A stretch of DNA of 64,000 nt from Trichormus variabilis 0441. GTDB lineage: Bacteria > Cyanobacteriota > Cyanobacteriia > Cyanobacteriales > Nostocaceae. The notes beneath the pieces are model-generated. The model had not been told where the DNA came from. It searched no databases and saw nothing but the letters and a program-made list of their open reading frames with translations. Within the stretch, counting starts at the first letter, position 1. Each line of letters starts with the position of its first letter. Shown here piece after piece: positions 50,219 to 61,200 of this stretch. The DNA is taken from NCBI RefSeq assembly GCF_009856605.1, contig NZ_CP047242.1, positions 5,028,001-5,092,000 on the forward strand, given 5' to 3'. The position numbers were made by a program, and so were the translations under genes.

Positions 50219-50342
50219 GTCACTTGTAATAGACTTCAGCGATAGTATAGCGGTAGATACCTGTAGTTTTTTAGTCAATAGTCAGTAGTCAGTAGTTATC
50301 TTTCCCATATCCCTGCTTCTTCCCTATCCTCTATCTCTGGCG

Positions 50343-51599
50343 ATGAAAAAAAGTTGGTGGCAATTTTTGGGATTAGTGATGGCGATCGCGATCGCCATTG
50401 TTGCTTACCATAGTTGGCAAATACAGAGTTCGCCTTCAGCATCTGCCCCAGTCACTGTTAAACTCAGTGGCTGGGGTGGTTCTCCGGTTGAGCAAAAACT
50501 ATTGAAACAGGTTTTACAAGACTTTGAAGCACAGCATCCTCTGATCAAGGTCAAATACGAGGTGATTTCTGACCAATACATGGACGTGATCAAAACCCGC
50601 TTGATTGGAGAAGCTGCCCCTGATGTCTTCTACTTGGATGCTCTGGAGGCTCCTTTTTTGATGAGCCAGAATGTGCTGGAACCATTAGAAAGTTACATCA
50701 CTCCCGCATTTGACTTAAGTGACTTTGAAACCAATCTCCTAGATAGCTTTAAATACCAGAACCATATTTACGGTTTCCCTAAGGACTATTCCACTTTGGC
50801 GCTGTTTTATAACAAAAAAGCCTTTGCTGCTGCTGGTTTGAGCAGCCCCCCTGCGACATGGCAAGAATTACGCACCTACTCCCGAAAATTAACAGGTAAA
50901 CTCAACAAGTATGGCTTTGGGGAAGCACCGGAATTAGCTCGCCAAGTTTACAAAATTAAAGCTTTTGGTGGAGAAGTTATCAATCAAAATGGTCATGCTA
51001 CCTTTGCGAGTGAAGCTGGTTTACGGGGATTGCAATTAGTGATAGACCAGTATCAAAAAGATAAATCATCTGCTCAAAAATCTGACGTAGGGACAAACTC
51101 AGGTAGCGAAATGTTTGGTCAGGAGAAAGTGGCAATGGTAATTGAAGGTAATTGGGCAATTCCATACTTACAAGAAACCTTTCCGCAATTGGAGTTTGCA
51201 ACTGCACAATTACCAACGATTAATCAAAAAAAAGGCACAATGGTATTCACTGTTGCCTATGTCATGAGTAAGCAATCACAGCATAAAGCTGAAGCATGGG
51301 AGTTAATTTCCTATCTCACAGGTAAAGCCGGAATGCAGAAATGGACAAGTACAGGCTTTGCTTTACCTACACGCAAATCAGTATCCCAAAAACTAGGATA
51401 TGAGCAAGATCCCTTGCGATCGCCTTTAGTTGCCGGTGTTGATGATGCTACACCCTGGCAGGTTGGTAAATACCCAGCCCCAATTGTGAACAATTTTGAT
51501 AATCAATTTGTCAGTGCCTTACTAGGACAACAACCATTAAAACAGGCGATGCTCAGGGCGCAGAATCAGGCAAATAAGCAAATTCAAGCAATGGAGTGA
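50343..51599 (+). CDS. ABC transporter extracellular solute-binding protein (sugar type)
   Basis: A 418-aa periplasmic binding protein of family 1. The N-terminal signal/anchor (WWQFLGLVMAIAIAIVAYHS) is followed by KLSGWGGSPVEQKLLKQVLQ, DVFYLDALEAPFL, GFPKDYSTLALFYNKKAFAA and EKVAMVIEGNWAIPYLQ, typical of maltose, glycerol-phosphate or glucosylglycerol-type binding proteins. No permease or ATPase gene lies nearby, so it must share components encoded elsewhere. Substrate unknown; a carbohydrate or compatible solute is likely. Confidence 0.88.
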   Translation: MKKSWWQFLGLVMAIAIAIVAYHSWQIQSSPSASAPVTVKLSGWGGSPVEQKLLKQVLQDFEAQHPLIKVKYEVISDQYMDVIKTRLIGEAAPDVFYLDALEAPFLMSQNVLEPLESYITPAFDLSDFETNLLDSFKYQNHIYGFPKDYSTLALFYNKKAFAAAGLSSPPATWQELRTYSRKLTGKLNKYGFGEAPELARQVYKIKAFGGEVINQNGHATFASEAGLRGLQLVIDQYQKDKSSAQKSDVGTNSGSEMFGQEKVAMVIEGNWAIPYLQETFPQLEFATAQLPTINQKKGTMVFTVAYVMSKQSQHKAEAWELISYLTGKAGMQKWTSTGFALPTRKSVSQKLGYEQDPLRSPLVAGVDDATPWQVGKYPAPIVNNFDNQFVSALLGQQPLKQAMLRAQNQANKQIQAME

Positions 51600-52132
51600 A
51601 GCAGGGAAGCAGGGAATTGTGGACTGAGAACTAAACTGCTACGTACAGACGTTGCTGTGCAGCATCTCTATTGAATACTTGGTAGCGATCACCACCAAAT
51701 AAAACCCTTTGATATTAGTAATTAAAACTCGATAAATGTTGATGTTGGGGTATTTAGCAGTATTGAATTTATTTCAATCTAGAGAATCAATCAACACATA
51801 TATAAACACTACTATTACCATTAGAAAAATGAATTTCCATTTTTTCAGCCTAATTGGCATAGCACAGCCATCAATTACGATAATCTTTTTAAAGTCGGAG
51901 ATCACCTACTACTGATTTGCCAATAGAATAATTTTGAAGACCCACGATATCACACCAACATCCCATCCGACCAAATCATTGAACGCATAAAATAGTCTGT
52001 TTGTCTAGTCTTACTATATTGCAATTTCTTCTTAGATATTGCTATTTAACCCAAGCAAATCACAATTAAAACCTAATATTGAAATTTTACTCACTATCAG
52101 TTTAGCTAACTCGTTTTGCGGTCAATAAGATA
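51600..52132. other. 530-bp spacer before the CBS-PAS hybrid kinase
   Basis: AT-rich, with no repeated block or convincing hairpin. It should contain the promoter of the kinase gene. No ORF worth calling was seen. Confidence 0.4.
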
Positions 52133-55100
52133 ATGAAGATTGACGAATTAACTATGCCATTCAACGAGCTACCGATTGACTTACATAATTTATATCATTT
52201 GATCGATCGTCATCCTTTAACGATCGCTCCTGATAGTTATGTTATTGATGCTATTAGATTGATGAATCAACAAGGTAATAGTCCACCATTCATCAGCTTA
52301 AACTCATCGGGAACTTATAGCAATAAGAATTCAAAACAAACTAGCTATGTTTTAGTAGTTGAGGCAGGAAATATCTTAGGAATCTTTACAGAGCGGGATT
52401 TAGTCAGGTTGGCTGCATCAAAATTTGATTTATCAGATTTAAAAATATCTGAGGTGATGACACAACCAGTGATCACGATGAAAATGTCAAACTCCCCAGA
52501 TATTTTTACAGCTTTGTCCTTATTAAATCACCATCAGATTCGCCATTTGCCAGTTTTGAACAGTAGAGAGCAATTAATAGGGGTTGTGAGTGCAACTAGC
52601 TTATTGCAAGGATTGCATCAATTAGAAAGCTTTTACTGTCTGCAATCCTTACAACAAGCACAACAGATAGAATTTTTACGCTACCCGTCTCGTAACCCTC
52701 TCAACGAAGTGGAACATCACGACGAATTTCTGGGATTGAGGAAGGTTTGCCAACGAGGCATTGTTGAGGTTCAACGGGCAGAACAAGCTTTACAGCAAAG
52801 TGAGGAACTGTATCGCCAGTTAGTTGAGCTGCAAAATGAGGTAATTTTGCGTGTTGATAATTTAGGGAGACTGACATTTGTTAATTCAGTAGCTTGCAAA
52901 ATTTTTGGCAAGCCAATGGATGAGTTAATTGGTCAGCTAATATTTGAGTGGATGTTCCCTGAAGATGAAATCCCTCAAGCAAAAGAATATTTCCAAGCCC
53001 TCAAATCACCACCTTATCAAATCAGTATTAGCGAGCAGCCTGTATTAACACCTAGTGGTATACGTTGGTTTCAGTGGAATATTATCGGCATTGAAAATAC
53101 CATTGGGGAGGTTGTTGAGTTTCAAGGAGTAGGCAGAGATATTACCGAACGCAGACAGGCAGAAGAATCGCTACGACAGAGTGAGGCAAGATTAAATTTA
53201 GCCTTGGAAGCCGCCAACATGGGTATCTGGGATTGGTATCTTTTGACCAATGAAACCATCTGGTCTGCCAATATGGGATTACTGTATGGTCTGCCAAGTA
53301 CAACTTTATGTCCCAGTCCTGAAGACTTCCTGCAATTAGTCCATCCTGAAGACCGAGAGAAGTTCTCTCAGTCTGCCAAGAACAGCATTGAGCAAGGAAT
53401 ACCATTTACTATCGAATATCGGACTGTCTGGAATGATGGCAGCATTCATTGGCTCAATAGTAAGGGTCAAGTCTACTATGACAAAGCGGGTAAACCAATC
53501 AGGATGATTGGCACTACTAGAGATATTAGCGAACGCAAACAAGCAGAGGCATCCCTACGGGAAAGTGAGGAACTTTATCGCTCAGTGGTGACAGCTATGA
53601 GTGAGGGTATTGTTTTGCTACATACTGATGGCCAAATTATTGCTTGTAATGCAAGTGCCGAGAGAATTTTAGGGTTAAGCCGAGAGCAAATATTAGAACG
53701 TACCTGTGTTGATGAGCGTTGGCTGACTATTCATGAAGATGGCTCTCCGTTTCCTCGTGAACAGCATCCAGCAATGGAGACGCTACGCACAGGCAAACCC
53801 TGCTCTAATGTGGTCATGGGAGTTCACAAGCCAGACGGACAAATAAGCTGGATTTCGATTAATTCTCAACCTTTGTGTCGGGAAAATGAAACGGTTCCTT
53901 ATGCAGTAGTTACATCCTTTGCCGATATTAGTGAACAGCAAGCTGCACTACGCTCACGCCAACAAGCAGAGCAGAAGATTCGTGAGCAAGCAGCTTTACT
54001 AGAAATAGCCACTGATGCCATTTTTGTTCGAGACTTACAAAGCAATATCTTATTTTGGAATCAAGGTGCAGAACGCTTGTATGGTTGGTCACAACAGGAA
54101 GCTATCGGCCGTAATACCCAAGAATTACTATATTCTGAAACTTCATTTCACCTGCATGAAGCAGCTCTCAATGTTGTTATGGAGTTGGGATTGTGGCAGG
54201 GTGAGTTGCAAAAACTGACTAAATCTGGCAAGGAAGTTATTGTGGAAAGCCGTTGGACACTAATGCGTGATGCAGCTGGGCAACCCAAATCAATTTTAGT
54301 TGTTGATACCGATATCACCCAAAAAAAACAACTAGAAGAACAGTTCTTCCGCGCTCAAAGATTAGAGAGTCTGGGTACCCTTGCAGGTGGTATTGCTCAC
54401 GACTTGAATAATATCTTGACCCCCATTTTGGCAGCGTCCCAACTCCTGAAAGTCAAATTTCCCGACGAGCAAGGACGAACACCTATGGTAGGCAGTACAT
54501 CTTTTCAACACCTGTTAGAGATTGTGGAAAGCAACGCCAGAAGGGGAGCAGGTTTAGTCAAGCAGGTGTTATCCTTTGCACGCGGTTTTAAAGGAGAACG
54601 GACAATAGTCCAACTCAAACACTTAATTACCGATATTATTCTGATTGGTAAACAGACGTTTCCCAAGTCAATTGAATTTATCAGTAGCTTTCCCGAAGCA
54701 CTGTGGTCAGTCTGTGGGGATGTCACTCAATTACACCAAGTGTTGATGAATCTTGTCGTCAATGCTCGTGATGCCATGCCCAATGGTGGGAAGATCAATG
54801 TTACAGCAGAAAACATTTTTATTGATGAAACCTATGCCAGCATGATTTTAGAGGCGCAAGTTGGCAACTACATTCAGCTGACAGTCACTGACACTGGTAT
54901 AGGAATGCCTCCAGAAATCTTAAATAGAATTTTTGAGCCATTTTTTACGACAAAAGAGGTGGGAGCAGGTACGGGTTTGGGACTGTCAACTGTGTTGGGA
55001 ATTATCAAAAGTCATGGAGGTTTTGTCAAGGTCTCCAGCAAAGTTGGTCAAGGTAGCCAATTTAAGCTGTTCTTGCCAGCAATTCCAGCAACGCCAGATT

Positions 55101-55501
55101 TAACGATAGAAGAAATAGAAACACCATCGGGTAGCGGTGAATTAATTTTAGTTGTCGATGATGAAGCACCAATTTGCGAAATTGCCAAGGTGATTCTCGA
55201 AAAGTTTAACTATAAAATTCTTACCGCCTGTAATGGTATTGAGGCGATCGCACTTTATGCCCAACACAAACATCGTATTAGCGCTGTTCTCATGGATATG
55301 ATGATGCCAGAAATGGACGGTATCACAGCCATTCGCACTTTGAAAAAAATGAACTCAAAGGTACAAGTTATTGCTAGTAGTGGGATCAATTCTACAGAAA
55401 CAGTGGCGCAAGCAGCCATGATAGGTGTGCAGCAAGTTTTACCCAAACCTTTTACAGCCAAGGAATTATTAAATAGCTTACATCACGTACTTAGATGTTG
55501 A
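52133..55501 (+). CDS. Hybrid histidine kinase with two CBS and several PAS domains
   Basis: A soluble hybrid kinase of 1122 aa. Domains in order: a pair of CBS motifs (about 22-165, VLVVEAGNILGIFTERDLVR and IRHLPVLNSREQLIGVVSAT); four PAS domains (about 220-345, 350-475, 480-605, 625-740), some closed by DITERRQ/DISERKQ linkers; HisKA with His756 in AGGIAHDLNNILTPI; HATPase with DTGIGMPPEILNRIFEPFFT and GTGLGLSTVLGIIKSHGG; and a receiver with Asp1055 in VLMDMMMPEMDG. CBS pairs usually bind adenine nucleotides, so energy state may be one input. No partner regulator is adjacent; the gene converges with pfkA. Confidence 0.94.
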   Translation: MKIDELTMPFNELPIDLHNLYHLIDRHPLTIAPDSYVIDAIRLMNQQGNSPPFISLNSSGTYSNKNSKQTSYVLVVEAGNILGIFTERDLVRLAASKFDLSDLKISEVMTQPVITMKMSNSPDIFTALSLLNHHQIRHLPVLNSREQLIGVVSATSLLQGLHQLESFYCLQSLQQAQQIEFLRYPSRNPLNEVEHHDEFLGLRKVCQRGIVEVQRAEQALQQSEELYRQLVELQNEVILRVDNLGRLTFVNSVACKIFGKPMDELIGQLIFEWMFPEDEIPQAKEYFQALKSPPYQISISEQPVLTPSGIRWFQWNIIGIENTIGEVVEFQGVGRDITERRQAEESLRQSEARLNLALEAANMGIWDWYLLTNETIWSANMGLLYGLPSTTLCPSPEDFLQLVHPEDREKFSQSAKNSIEQGIPFTIEYRTVWNDGSIHWLNSKGQVYYDKAGKPIRMIGTTRDISERKQAEASLRESEELYRSVVTAMSEGIVLLHTDGQIIACNASAERILGLSREQILERTCVDERWLTIHEDGSPFPREQHPAMETLRTGKPCSNVVMGVHKPDGQISWISINSQPLCRENETVPYAVVTSFADISEQQAALRSRQQAEQKIREQAALLEIATDAIFVRDLQSNILFWNQGAERLYGWSQQEAIGRNTQELLYSETSFHLHEAALNVVMELGLWQGELQKLTKSGKEVIVESRWTLMRDAAGQPKSILVVDTDITQKKQLEEQFFRAQRLESLGTLAGGIAHDLNNILTPILAASQLLKVKFPDEQGRTPMVGSTSFQHLLEIVESNARRGAGLVKQVLSFARGFKGERTIVQLKHLITDIILIGKQTFPKSIEFISSFPEALWSVCGDVTQLHQVLMNLVVNARDAMPNGGKINVTAENIFIDETYASMILEAQVGNYIQLTVTDTGIGMPPEILNRIFEPFFTTKEVGAGTGLGLSTVLGIIKSHGGFVKVSSKVGQGSQFKLFLPAIPATPDLTIEEIETPSGSGELILVVDDEAPICEIAKVILEKFNYKILTACNGIEAIALYAQHKHRISAVLMDMMMPEMDGITAIRTLKKMNSKVQVIASSGINSTETVAQAAMIGVQQVLPKPFTAKELLNSLHHVLRC

Positions 55502-55546
55502 GATGAGGGGGAGTAGGGGGAAGAATTATTTTTGAATTTTGGATTG

Positions 55547-56620
55547 TTAAGTTTTTTCTCCTACATAAATACCCAAACAACGAGCGCTCTGTACCAACGA
55601 ACCTTGGGGATTTACGTGTAAAGGACTTTGAGCTACAACGTCTTGAATGGGTACTGGGATAGCTTCGCCATTTTGCCAGGCTACCATCTGCCCAAATTTA
55701 CCTTGAGCTACTAAATCAACGGCTGTTTTCCCAAAGACTGTGGCTGTTAAACGGTCTAAAGCTGATGGGATACCGCCACGCTGAATGTGTCCCAATACAG
55801 AAACTCTGGTATCGATGAGATTTTTACTGCATCGAGCAATTTGCTCCGCAATATATTGACCACGACCGCATTTAGGAGACACACAAGCAGAGGCAATATT
55901 TTCTTGCACGTCTTCCAGACATAGTTTCGCACCTTCAGCAACAACGACGATCGCAAATTTGCGTTGCCAGCGATCGCGCAACTCAGCTATGTATTGACAT
56001 AAACCACTAATTGTGTATGAAATTTCGGGGATTAAAATCACATCTGCACCCCCGGCAATACCCGCGTGTAGGGCTAGATGTCCGGCACTGCGTCCCATAA
56101 CTTCGACAATCATCACGCGATCGTGACTTGCAGCCGTAAAGGTCAAACGATTGAGGGCATCGACAATTGTATTGACAGCCGTATCAAAACCCACAGCGCG
56201 TTCTGTCAACGCCACATCACTATCTATAGTTTTGGGAATCGCCACTAAATTCCAATTACCTCGGCTAGCTAGTTCATGGAGAATGCCCAGACTACCATCA
56301 CCACCAATGACGATCAAAGCATCCAAAGCCAAAGCCTCATAACTGGCAAGCATCTCATCTACGTGCGCTAAGGTGTCACCCTTATTAATAGTGCCTAAAA
56401 TCGTGCCACCCATATTTAGCAGAGGGTCAATACCCCGCAAATCCCAGCCGTGCATATTCAGAGCGATCGCTTGACGCTCTAGTAAACCCTGAGTGGCATA
56501 AGGTATACCAAATACTTCCCAATCATAAGTAAGTGTTGCATGGCTGACAACTGCACGAATCACGCAGTTAAGCCCTGGACAGTCACCACCACTTGTGAGG
56601 ATACCAATTTTTTTACGCAT
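55547..56620 (-). CDS. pfkA: 6-phosphofructokinase
   Basis: A 357-aa PFK-A family enzyme that phosphorylates fructose-6-phosphate in glycolysis. The start is KKIGILTSGGDCPGLNCVIR. GGDGS at 106-110 has Gly where PPi-using enzymes have Asp, which favours ATP. PKTIDSD at 129-135 has Lys where E. coli PFK has Gly, as in PPi-dependent and Streptomyces-type enzymes. Further motifs are VEVMGRSAGHLALHAGIAGG and LGHIQRGGIPSALDRL. It converges with the CBS-PAS kinase gene. Cyanobacteria often have two PFKs with unusual regulation. Confidence 0.94.
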   Translation of the reverse strand: MRKKIGILTSGGDCPGLNCVIRAVVSHATLTYDWEVFGIPYATQGLLERQAIALNMHGWDLRGIDPLLNMGGTILGTINKGDTLAHVDEMLASYEALALDALIVIGGDGSLGILHELASRGNWNLVAIPKTIDSDVALTERAVGFDTAVNTIVDALNRLTFTAASHDRVMIVEVMGRSAGHLALHAGIAGGADVILIPEISYTISGLCQYIAELRDRWQRKFAIVVVAEGAKLCLEDVQENIASACVSPKCGRGQYIAEQIARCSKNLIDTRVSVLGHIQRGGIPSALDRLTATVFGKTAVDLVAQGKFGQMVAWQNGEAIPVPIQDVVAQSPLHVNPQGSLVQSARCLGIYVGEKT

Positions 56621-56682
56621 ATTAGTTTTGGCGTTAACCTCTTTTAAAGAAGCCGTAGGCTATAAGTGAATTTTGATTTTGT

Positions 56683-56986
56683 TAGGACTTACGCAAACAG
56701 GTTATCTGTTGAGACCAGGTGTAAGGGTGTAAGAGGATGTTTGAAAAGTCCTATGCTTGGTAGCAAAACATTTTAGATCCCCCTAAATCCCCCTTAAAAA
56801 GGGGGACTTTGATTCATTTCCCCCCTTTTTAAGGGGGGTTAGGGAGGATCAATGAGTGCTTAAAATCACAGCCAATCACTTTTCAAATAACCTCTAAGGG
56901 TATAGGGGTGTAAAACATTTATTTTGAATTTTGAATTGATTCATACCCCTACACCCTTAATCTTTCGTTTTCATGCGTAAGTTCTA
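56683..56986. mobile_element. Nested MITE-like elements
   Basis: Outer ends taggacttacgca (56683-56695) and tgcgtaagttcta (56974-56986) pair with one mismatch. Inside them lie the ggtgtaagggtg and cccctacacccttaa arms. In the middle, the pair gaggatgtttgaaaag and cttttcaaataacctc brackets a strong hairpin: ccccctaaatccccctt with its complement near 56775-56850. It looks like one element inserted into another. There is no coding capacity. The right end stops 6 bp before the end of the leftward dehydrogenase gene. Confidence 0.7.
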
Positions 56987-56992
56987 GTTGTA

Positions 56993-58024
56993 TTACCCGT
57001 GATAATGAGAAGGCTCGTAAACTCGCCCCCAGTCTGGTTGATAAGTTTGCAGCGCCCGCATATATTGAGCGCGTTCAAAGGCGCTGGGGTTAGGGCAGTG
57101 TTTTTGACTCATGCTTCCCTGGAGTTGTTCTACTGATTCGTATTCATGTTTTTCCATCCATTGACGTATTTCCTGTTCGATATACTTGATATGCTCGATG
57201 CCGTGTCGTAATAAAACGGAACACAACATAGTAATATTTGCTCCTGCCATGAGCATTTTTAAGACATCATGACCATTGTGAATCCCACTGGTAGCAGCGA
57301 GGTGAGCATTGATGCGGCCGTAAAGAATGGCAATCCAACGCAGAGGTAAACGCATTGCTTGAGGGGTGCTTAACAGTACATGAGGTTCTACTTCTAGGGT
57401 TTCTAAATTAATATCTGGTTGGTAAAAACGGTTAAATAGCACCAAAGCATCAGCCCCAGCATCATCTAAACGCTTGGCCATGTTTGCCATATTGGTAAAA
57501 TATGGACTCAGTTTAATTGCTACGGGAATCTGTACAGATGCTTTGACAACCTTGAGCATATTGATATAACTCTGCTCTATTTGTTCGCTAGTTAATTCGG
57601 GATCGGTATGGACAGAGTAAGTATTTAACTCCAAGGCTGTTGCACCAGCTTGCTCAATCATTCTGGCGTATTCTGTCCAGCCATCTAGTGAAGAACCGTT
57701 CAGACTGGCAATGATGGGGATTTTTACCTTTTCCCTAGTTTTTTGAATCAGGTTTAAGTATTCTTCTGGCCCAAGGCGAAAATCTTGGTGTTCAGGGAAA
57801 TATGTTAAGGATTCAGGGAAACTTTCAGTTCCGTAAGTCAAATGATGATGTAGTTCGTAACTTTCTAAACTCAACTGTTCTTCAAACAACGAAGGCAGAA
57901 CCACTGCACCTGCGCCTGCGTCTTCCATCCAGAGAATGTTGTCTATTTCTCCAGACATGGGAGACGCTGACGGGACGAGTGGCGATCGCAATCGTAATCC
58001 CAGATAATTAGTAGTTAAATCCAT
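56993..58024 (-). CDS. Dihydroorotate dehydrogenase-like protein (PyrD family)
   Basis: A 343-aa TIM-barrel flavoprotein-like protein. It starts MDLTTNYLGLRLRSPLVPSA. Barrel strands include IPIIASLNGSSLDGWTEYAR, GATALELNTYS, IPVAIKLSPYFTNMANMAKR, GADALVLFNRFYQPDI and ANITMLCSVLLRHG. This subfamily lies next to pyruvate:ferredoxin oxidoreductase genes in many bacteria and differs from the standard quinone-dependent PyrD in lacking a membrane N-terminus. Substrate is unproven; a redox reaction with NAD or a ferredoxin partner is plausible. It is 250 bp downstream of nifJ, same strand, and may share its transcript or have its own promoter after an inserted element. Confidence 0.85.
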   Translation of the reverse strand: MDLTTNYLGLRLRSPLVPSASPMSGEIDNILWMEDAGAGAVVLPSLFEEQLSLESYELHHHLTYGTESFPESLTYFPEHQDFRLGPEEYLNLIQKTREKVKIPIIASLNGSSLDGWTEYARMIEQAGATALELNTYSVHTDPELTSEQIEQSYINMLKVVKASVQIPVAIKLSPYFTNMANMAKRLDDAGADALVLFNRFYQPDINLETLEVEPHVLLSTPQAMRLPLRWIAILYGRINAHLAATSGIHNGHDVLKMLMAGANITMLCSVLLRHGIEHIKYIEQEIRQWMEKHEYESVEQLQGSMSQKHCPNPSAFERAQYMRALQTYQPDWGRVYEPSHYHG

Positions 58025-58074
58025 GATTATTTTCCTGAAAAACTTTTAAATATAGTCAACAGTCAACAGGTTTG

Positions 58075-58247
58075 GTAGGGTGCGTCAAGTCGCTTCTCTA
58101 CGAGACGCTACGCGTAGCTTGCTTCCACGAAGTGGTACGCTCCAATTCAAAATTCAAAATACCCTACGGGAAGGCTACGCCAACAAAATTCAAAAAAAGT
58201 CATTACGAATAATTTCTGAGTATATTTAGGTTCCTGACGCATCCTAC
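58075..58247. mobile_element. MITE-like element with internal palindromic repeat
   Basis: Arms gtagggtgcgtca (58075-58087) and tgacgcatcctac (58235-58247) pair with one mismatch, as in the element at 49579. The inside carries palindrome-rich sequence (cgagacgctacgcgtagctt) and two ATTCAAAATTCAAAA-like runs. No coding capacity. It sits between the dehydrogenase and nifJ genes. Confidence 0.65.
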
Positions 58248-58276
58248 ATTTTGGATATTTTTTATCTGGAAGTCTC

Positions 58277-61200
58277 TTATCCCTGTGTAACCTCTCTCGC
58301 AGCCAGATATTGATACATCTGCCACCGTAGGTTTACATCTGTTTGCGCTTCTTTGAGTAACTCTTTCGCCACTTCAGGATTAATTTTGGTCAGCATCTTG
58401 AAGCGGTTTTCCAGATACATCGATTCTTCCAGGGGTAGCTTTGGTGTGCGCGAGTCAAGTTGCAGGGGATTTTTACCTTGCTTGACTAAATCCGGATGAT
58501 ACCGATACAGCAACCATCTGCCAGAATCGACGGCAGCTTTTTGATTTTGCATTGCCGTACTCAAGTTAATACCGTGAGCAATACAATGGCTGTAAGCAAT
58601 AATTAACGAAGTCCCAGAATAAGCCTCTGCTTCTAAAAATGCTTTTAGGGTATGTTCATCCTTTGCACCCATCGCCACACTAGCAACATAAACATTACCG
58701 TAAGTCATTGCCATCAAACCCAAGTCTTTTTTCGCCGCAGGTTTACCGCCAGAGGCAAACTTAGCTACAGCGCCCTTGGGTGTGGCTTTCGACATTTGTC
58801 CGCCAGTATTGGAATAGACTTCTGTGTCGAGGACGAGAATATTTACGTTGCGTCCACTGGCTAAGACGTGATCTAAGCCCCCATAGCCGATATCATAAGC
58901 CCAACCGTCACCACCAATAATCCAGACGCTCTTTTTCACTAAGTAATCAGCCAGACTCAGAAGGAGTTGGGCTTTGCTGGTTAATTCTGGGTTGACAAGG
59001 GCTTGTAACTTTTGCTTGAGTATAGAGATGCGATCGCGTTGTTCCCAAATCTCAGCTTCATTGTTTTGCTGATTATTCAAGATATCATCGACCAATTCCC
59101 TACCTACCACCGTTGCCAGTTCTTGCAGTAATTGGCTGGCAATTTCTGTTTGTTTATCTATAGATACCCGGAAACCTAAACCAAATTCGGCGTTATCTTC
59201 AAATAAACTATTAGACCAGGCCGGGCCTCGTCCTGCGGCGTTCTGCGTCCAAGGTGTGGTGGGTAAATTACCGCCGTAGATGGAAGAACAACCGGTGGCG
59301 TTAGCAACAATCATGCGATCGCCAAACAACTGTGTTCCTAATTTAATATAGGGTGTCTCTCCACAACCCGCACAAGCCCCAGAAAATTCAAATAACGGTT
59401 CCTGCATCTGTTGTTGATTAATATGGGTCAGCTTCAACTCCCGCCTATCGGGGTTGGGAATACTCAAAAAGAAATCCCAGTTTTCCCGTTCTGCTTGGCG
59501 TAACGGTAACTGCGGCTCCATATTAATCGCTTTCTTGCGTGGTTGCGCCTTATTCTTGGCTGGGCAAACATCTACGCAAATACCGCAGCCTGTACAATCT
59601 TCTGCTGCTACCTGGATGGTAAATTTTAACCCATGCCAATCATGATCTTTTGCATTGGCACTCTTAAAGGTTGACGGTGCATTCTCTAGTTGTTCCGGTT
59701 CATAAACCTTACTGCGAATCACACTATGAGGACACACCATCACACACTTACCACACTGAATGCAAACATCTGTATCCCAAACCGGGATTTCTTGGGCGAT
59801 ATTACGTTTTTCCCATTTCGCTGTTCCCGTGGGATATGTGCCATCGTTAGGTAATGCACTCACAGGTAACTCATCCCCTTCACGGGCAATCATTTTACCC
59901 AGGATATAGGGGATTGAGGAAGGTGGGGCCCCCTCTGGGGATAAGGGGTAATGGTGATTGGGGATTTGGGGTGGGGCAGAATATTCTCTAGTAACTAACT
60001 CATGTAAATTATCCAAGGTGGTATCAACAGCTTTGATATTCATTTGGACGATTTGGTCGCCTTTTTTGCCGTAAGTTTTGCGGATATATTTTTTAATTTC
60101 GGCGATCGCTTCTTCCCTTGGTAGTACATTAGATAATGCAAAGAAACAAACCTGCATCACCGTATTAATTCTTCCAGCCATCCCTGCTTCACGGGCAACT
60201 TTATAAGCGTTAATTACATAAACCTTGAGTTGCTTTTGTTGAATTTGTGCCTGAATTTTACCGGGTAGGCGTTCCCAAACTTCATCTTGATCATAGGGAG
60301 AATTTAATAAAAAAGTACCTCCCTGGACAATATCTTTCAAAATGGGGAATTTTTCTAAAAAGTCCCATTGATGACAAGCGACAAAGCTAGCTTTGTTAAT
60401 CAGATATGTAGAACGGATCAGTTGAGAACCAAAACGCAGGTGAGAAACCGTCACCGAACCCGACTTTTTCGAGTCGTAAACAAAGTAACCTTGAGCGTAA
60501 TTGTTTGTCTCTTCACCAATAATCTTGATAGAATTTTTATTCGCTCCTACTGTTCCATCAGCACCCAAACCGTAGAAAATAGCTCTAACTATATTGTCTG
60601 GCTCAATGTTAAAGTCGGGGTCATAATCTAAACTAGTATGGCTGACATCATCATTAATCCCAATCGTGAAATGATTTTTGGGTATAGTAGCTGCCAAATT
60701 ATCAAACACAGCCTTAACCATCCCCGGCGTAAATTCCTTGGAAGACAAACCATAACGACCACCAATAACCGTAGGAAGAGATCCTACACCCCATTTTTCA
60801 TACAAAGCCGTCACTACATCCAAATACAACGGCTCACCCGATGCGCCTGGTTCTTTGGTACGGTCGAGAACAGCGATGCCACGAGTAGTTGTTGGCAAAG
60901 CGGCGATAAATCTCTGGCTATCAAATGGCTGATATAACCGCACTTTGATCACCCCAACTTTTTCCCCAAGGGCGTTGAGATAATCGACAGTTTCATGTAC
61001 AGTTTCACAACCAGAACCCATGAGGATAATAACTCGTTCTGCTGTTGGGTCGCCATGATATTCAAATAGTTGATATTGTCGCCCAGTCATTTGGGCAAAC
61101 TCATCCATAACTTTTTGGGTAATCTCTGGACAAGCTAGGTAATAAGGATTAACGGTTTCTCTAGCTTGGAAATAAACATCAGGGTTTTGGGCTGTACCGC

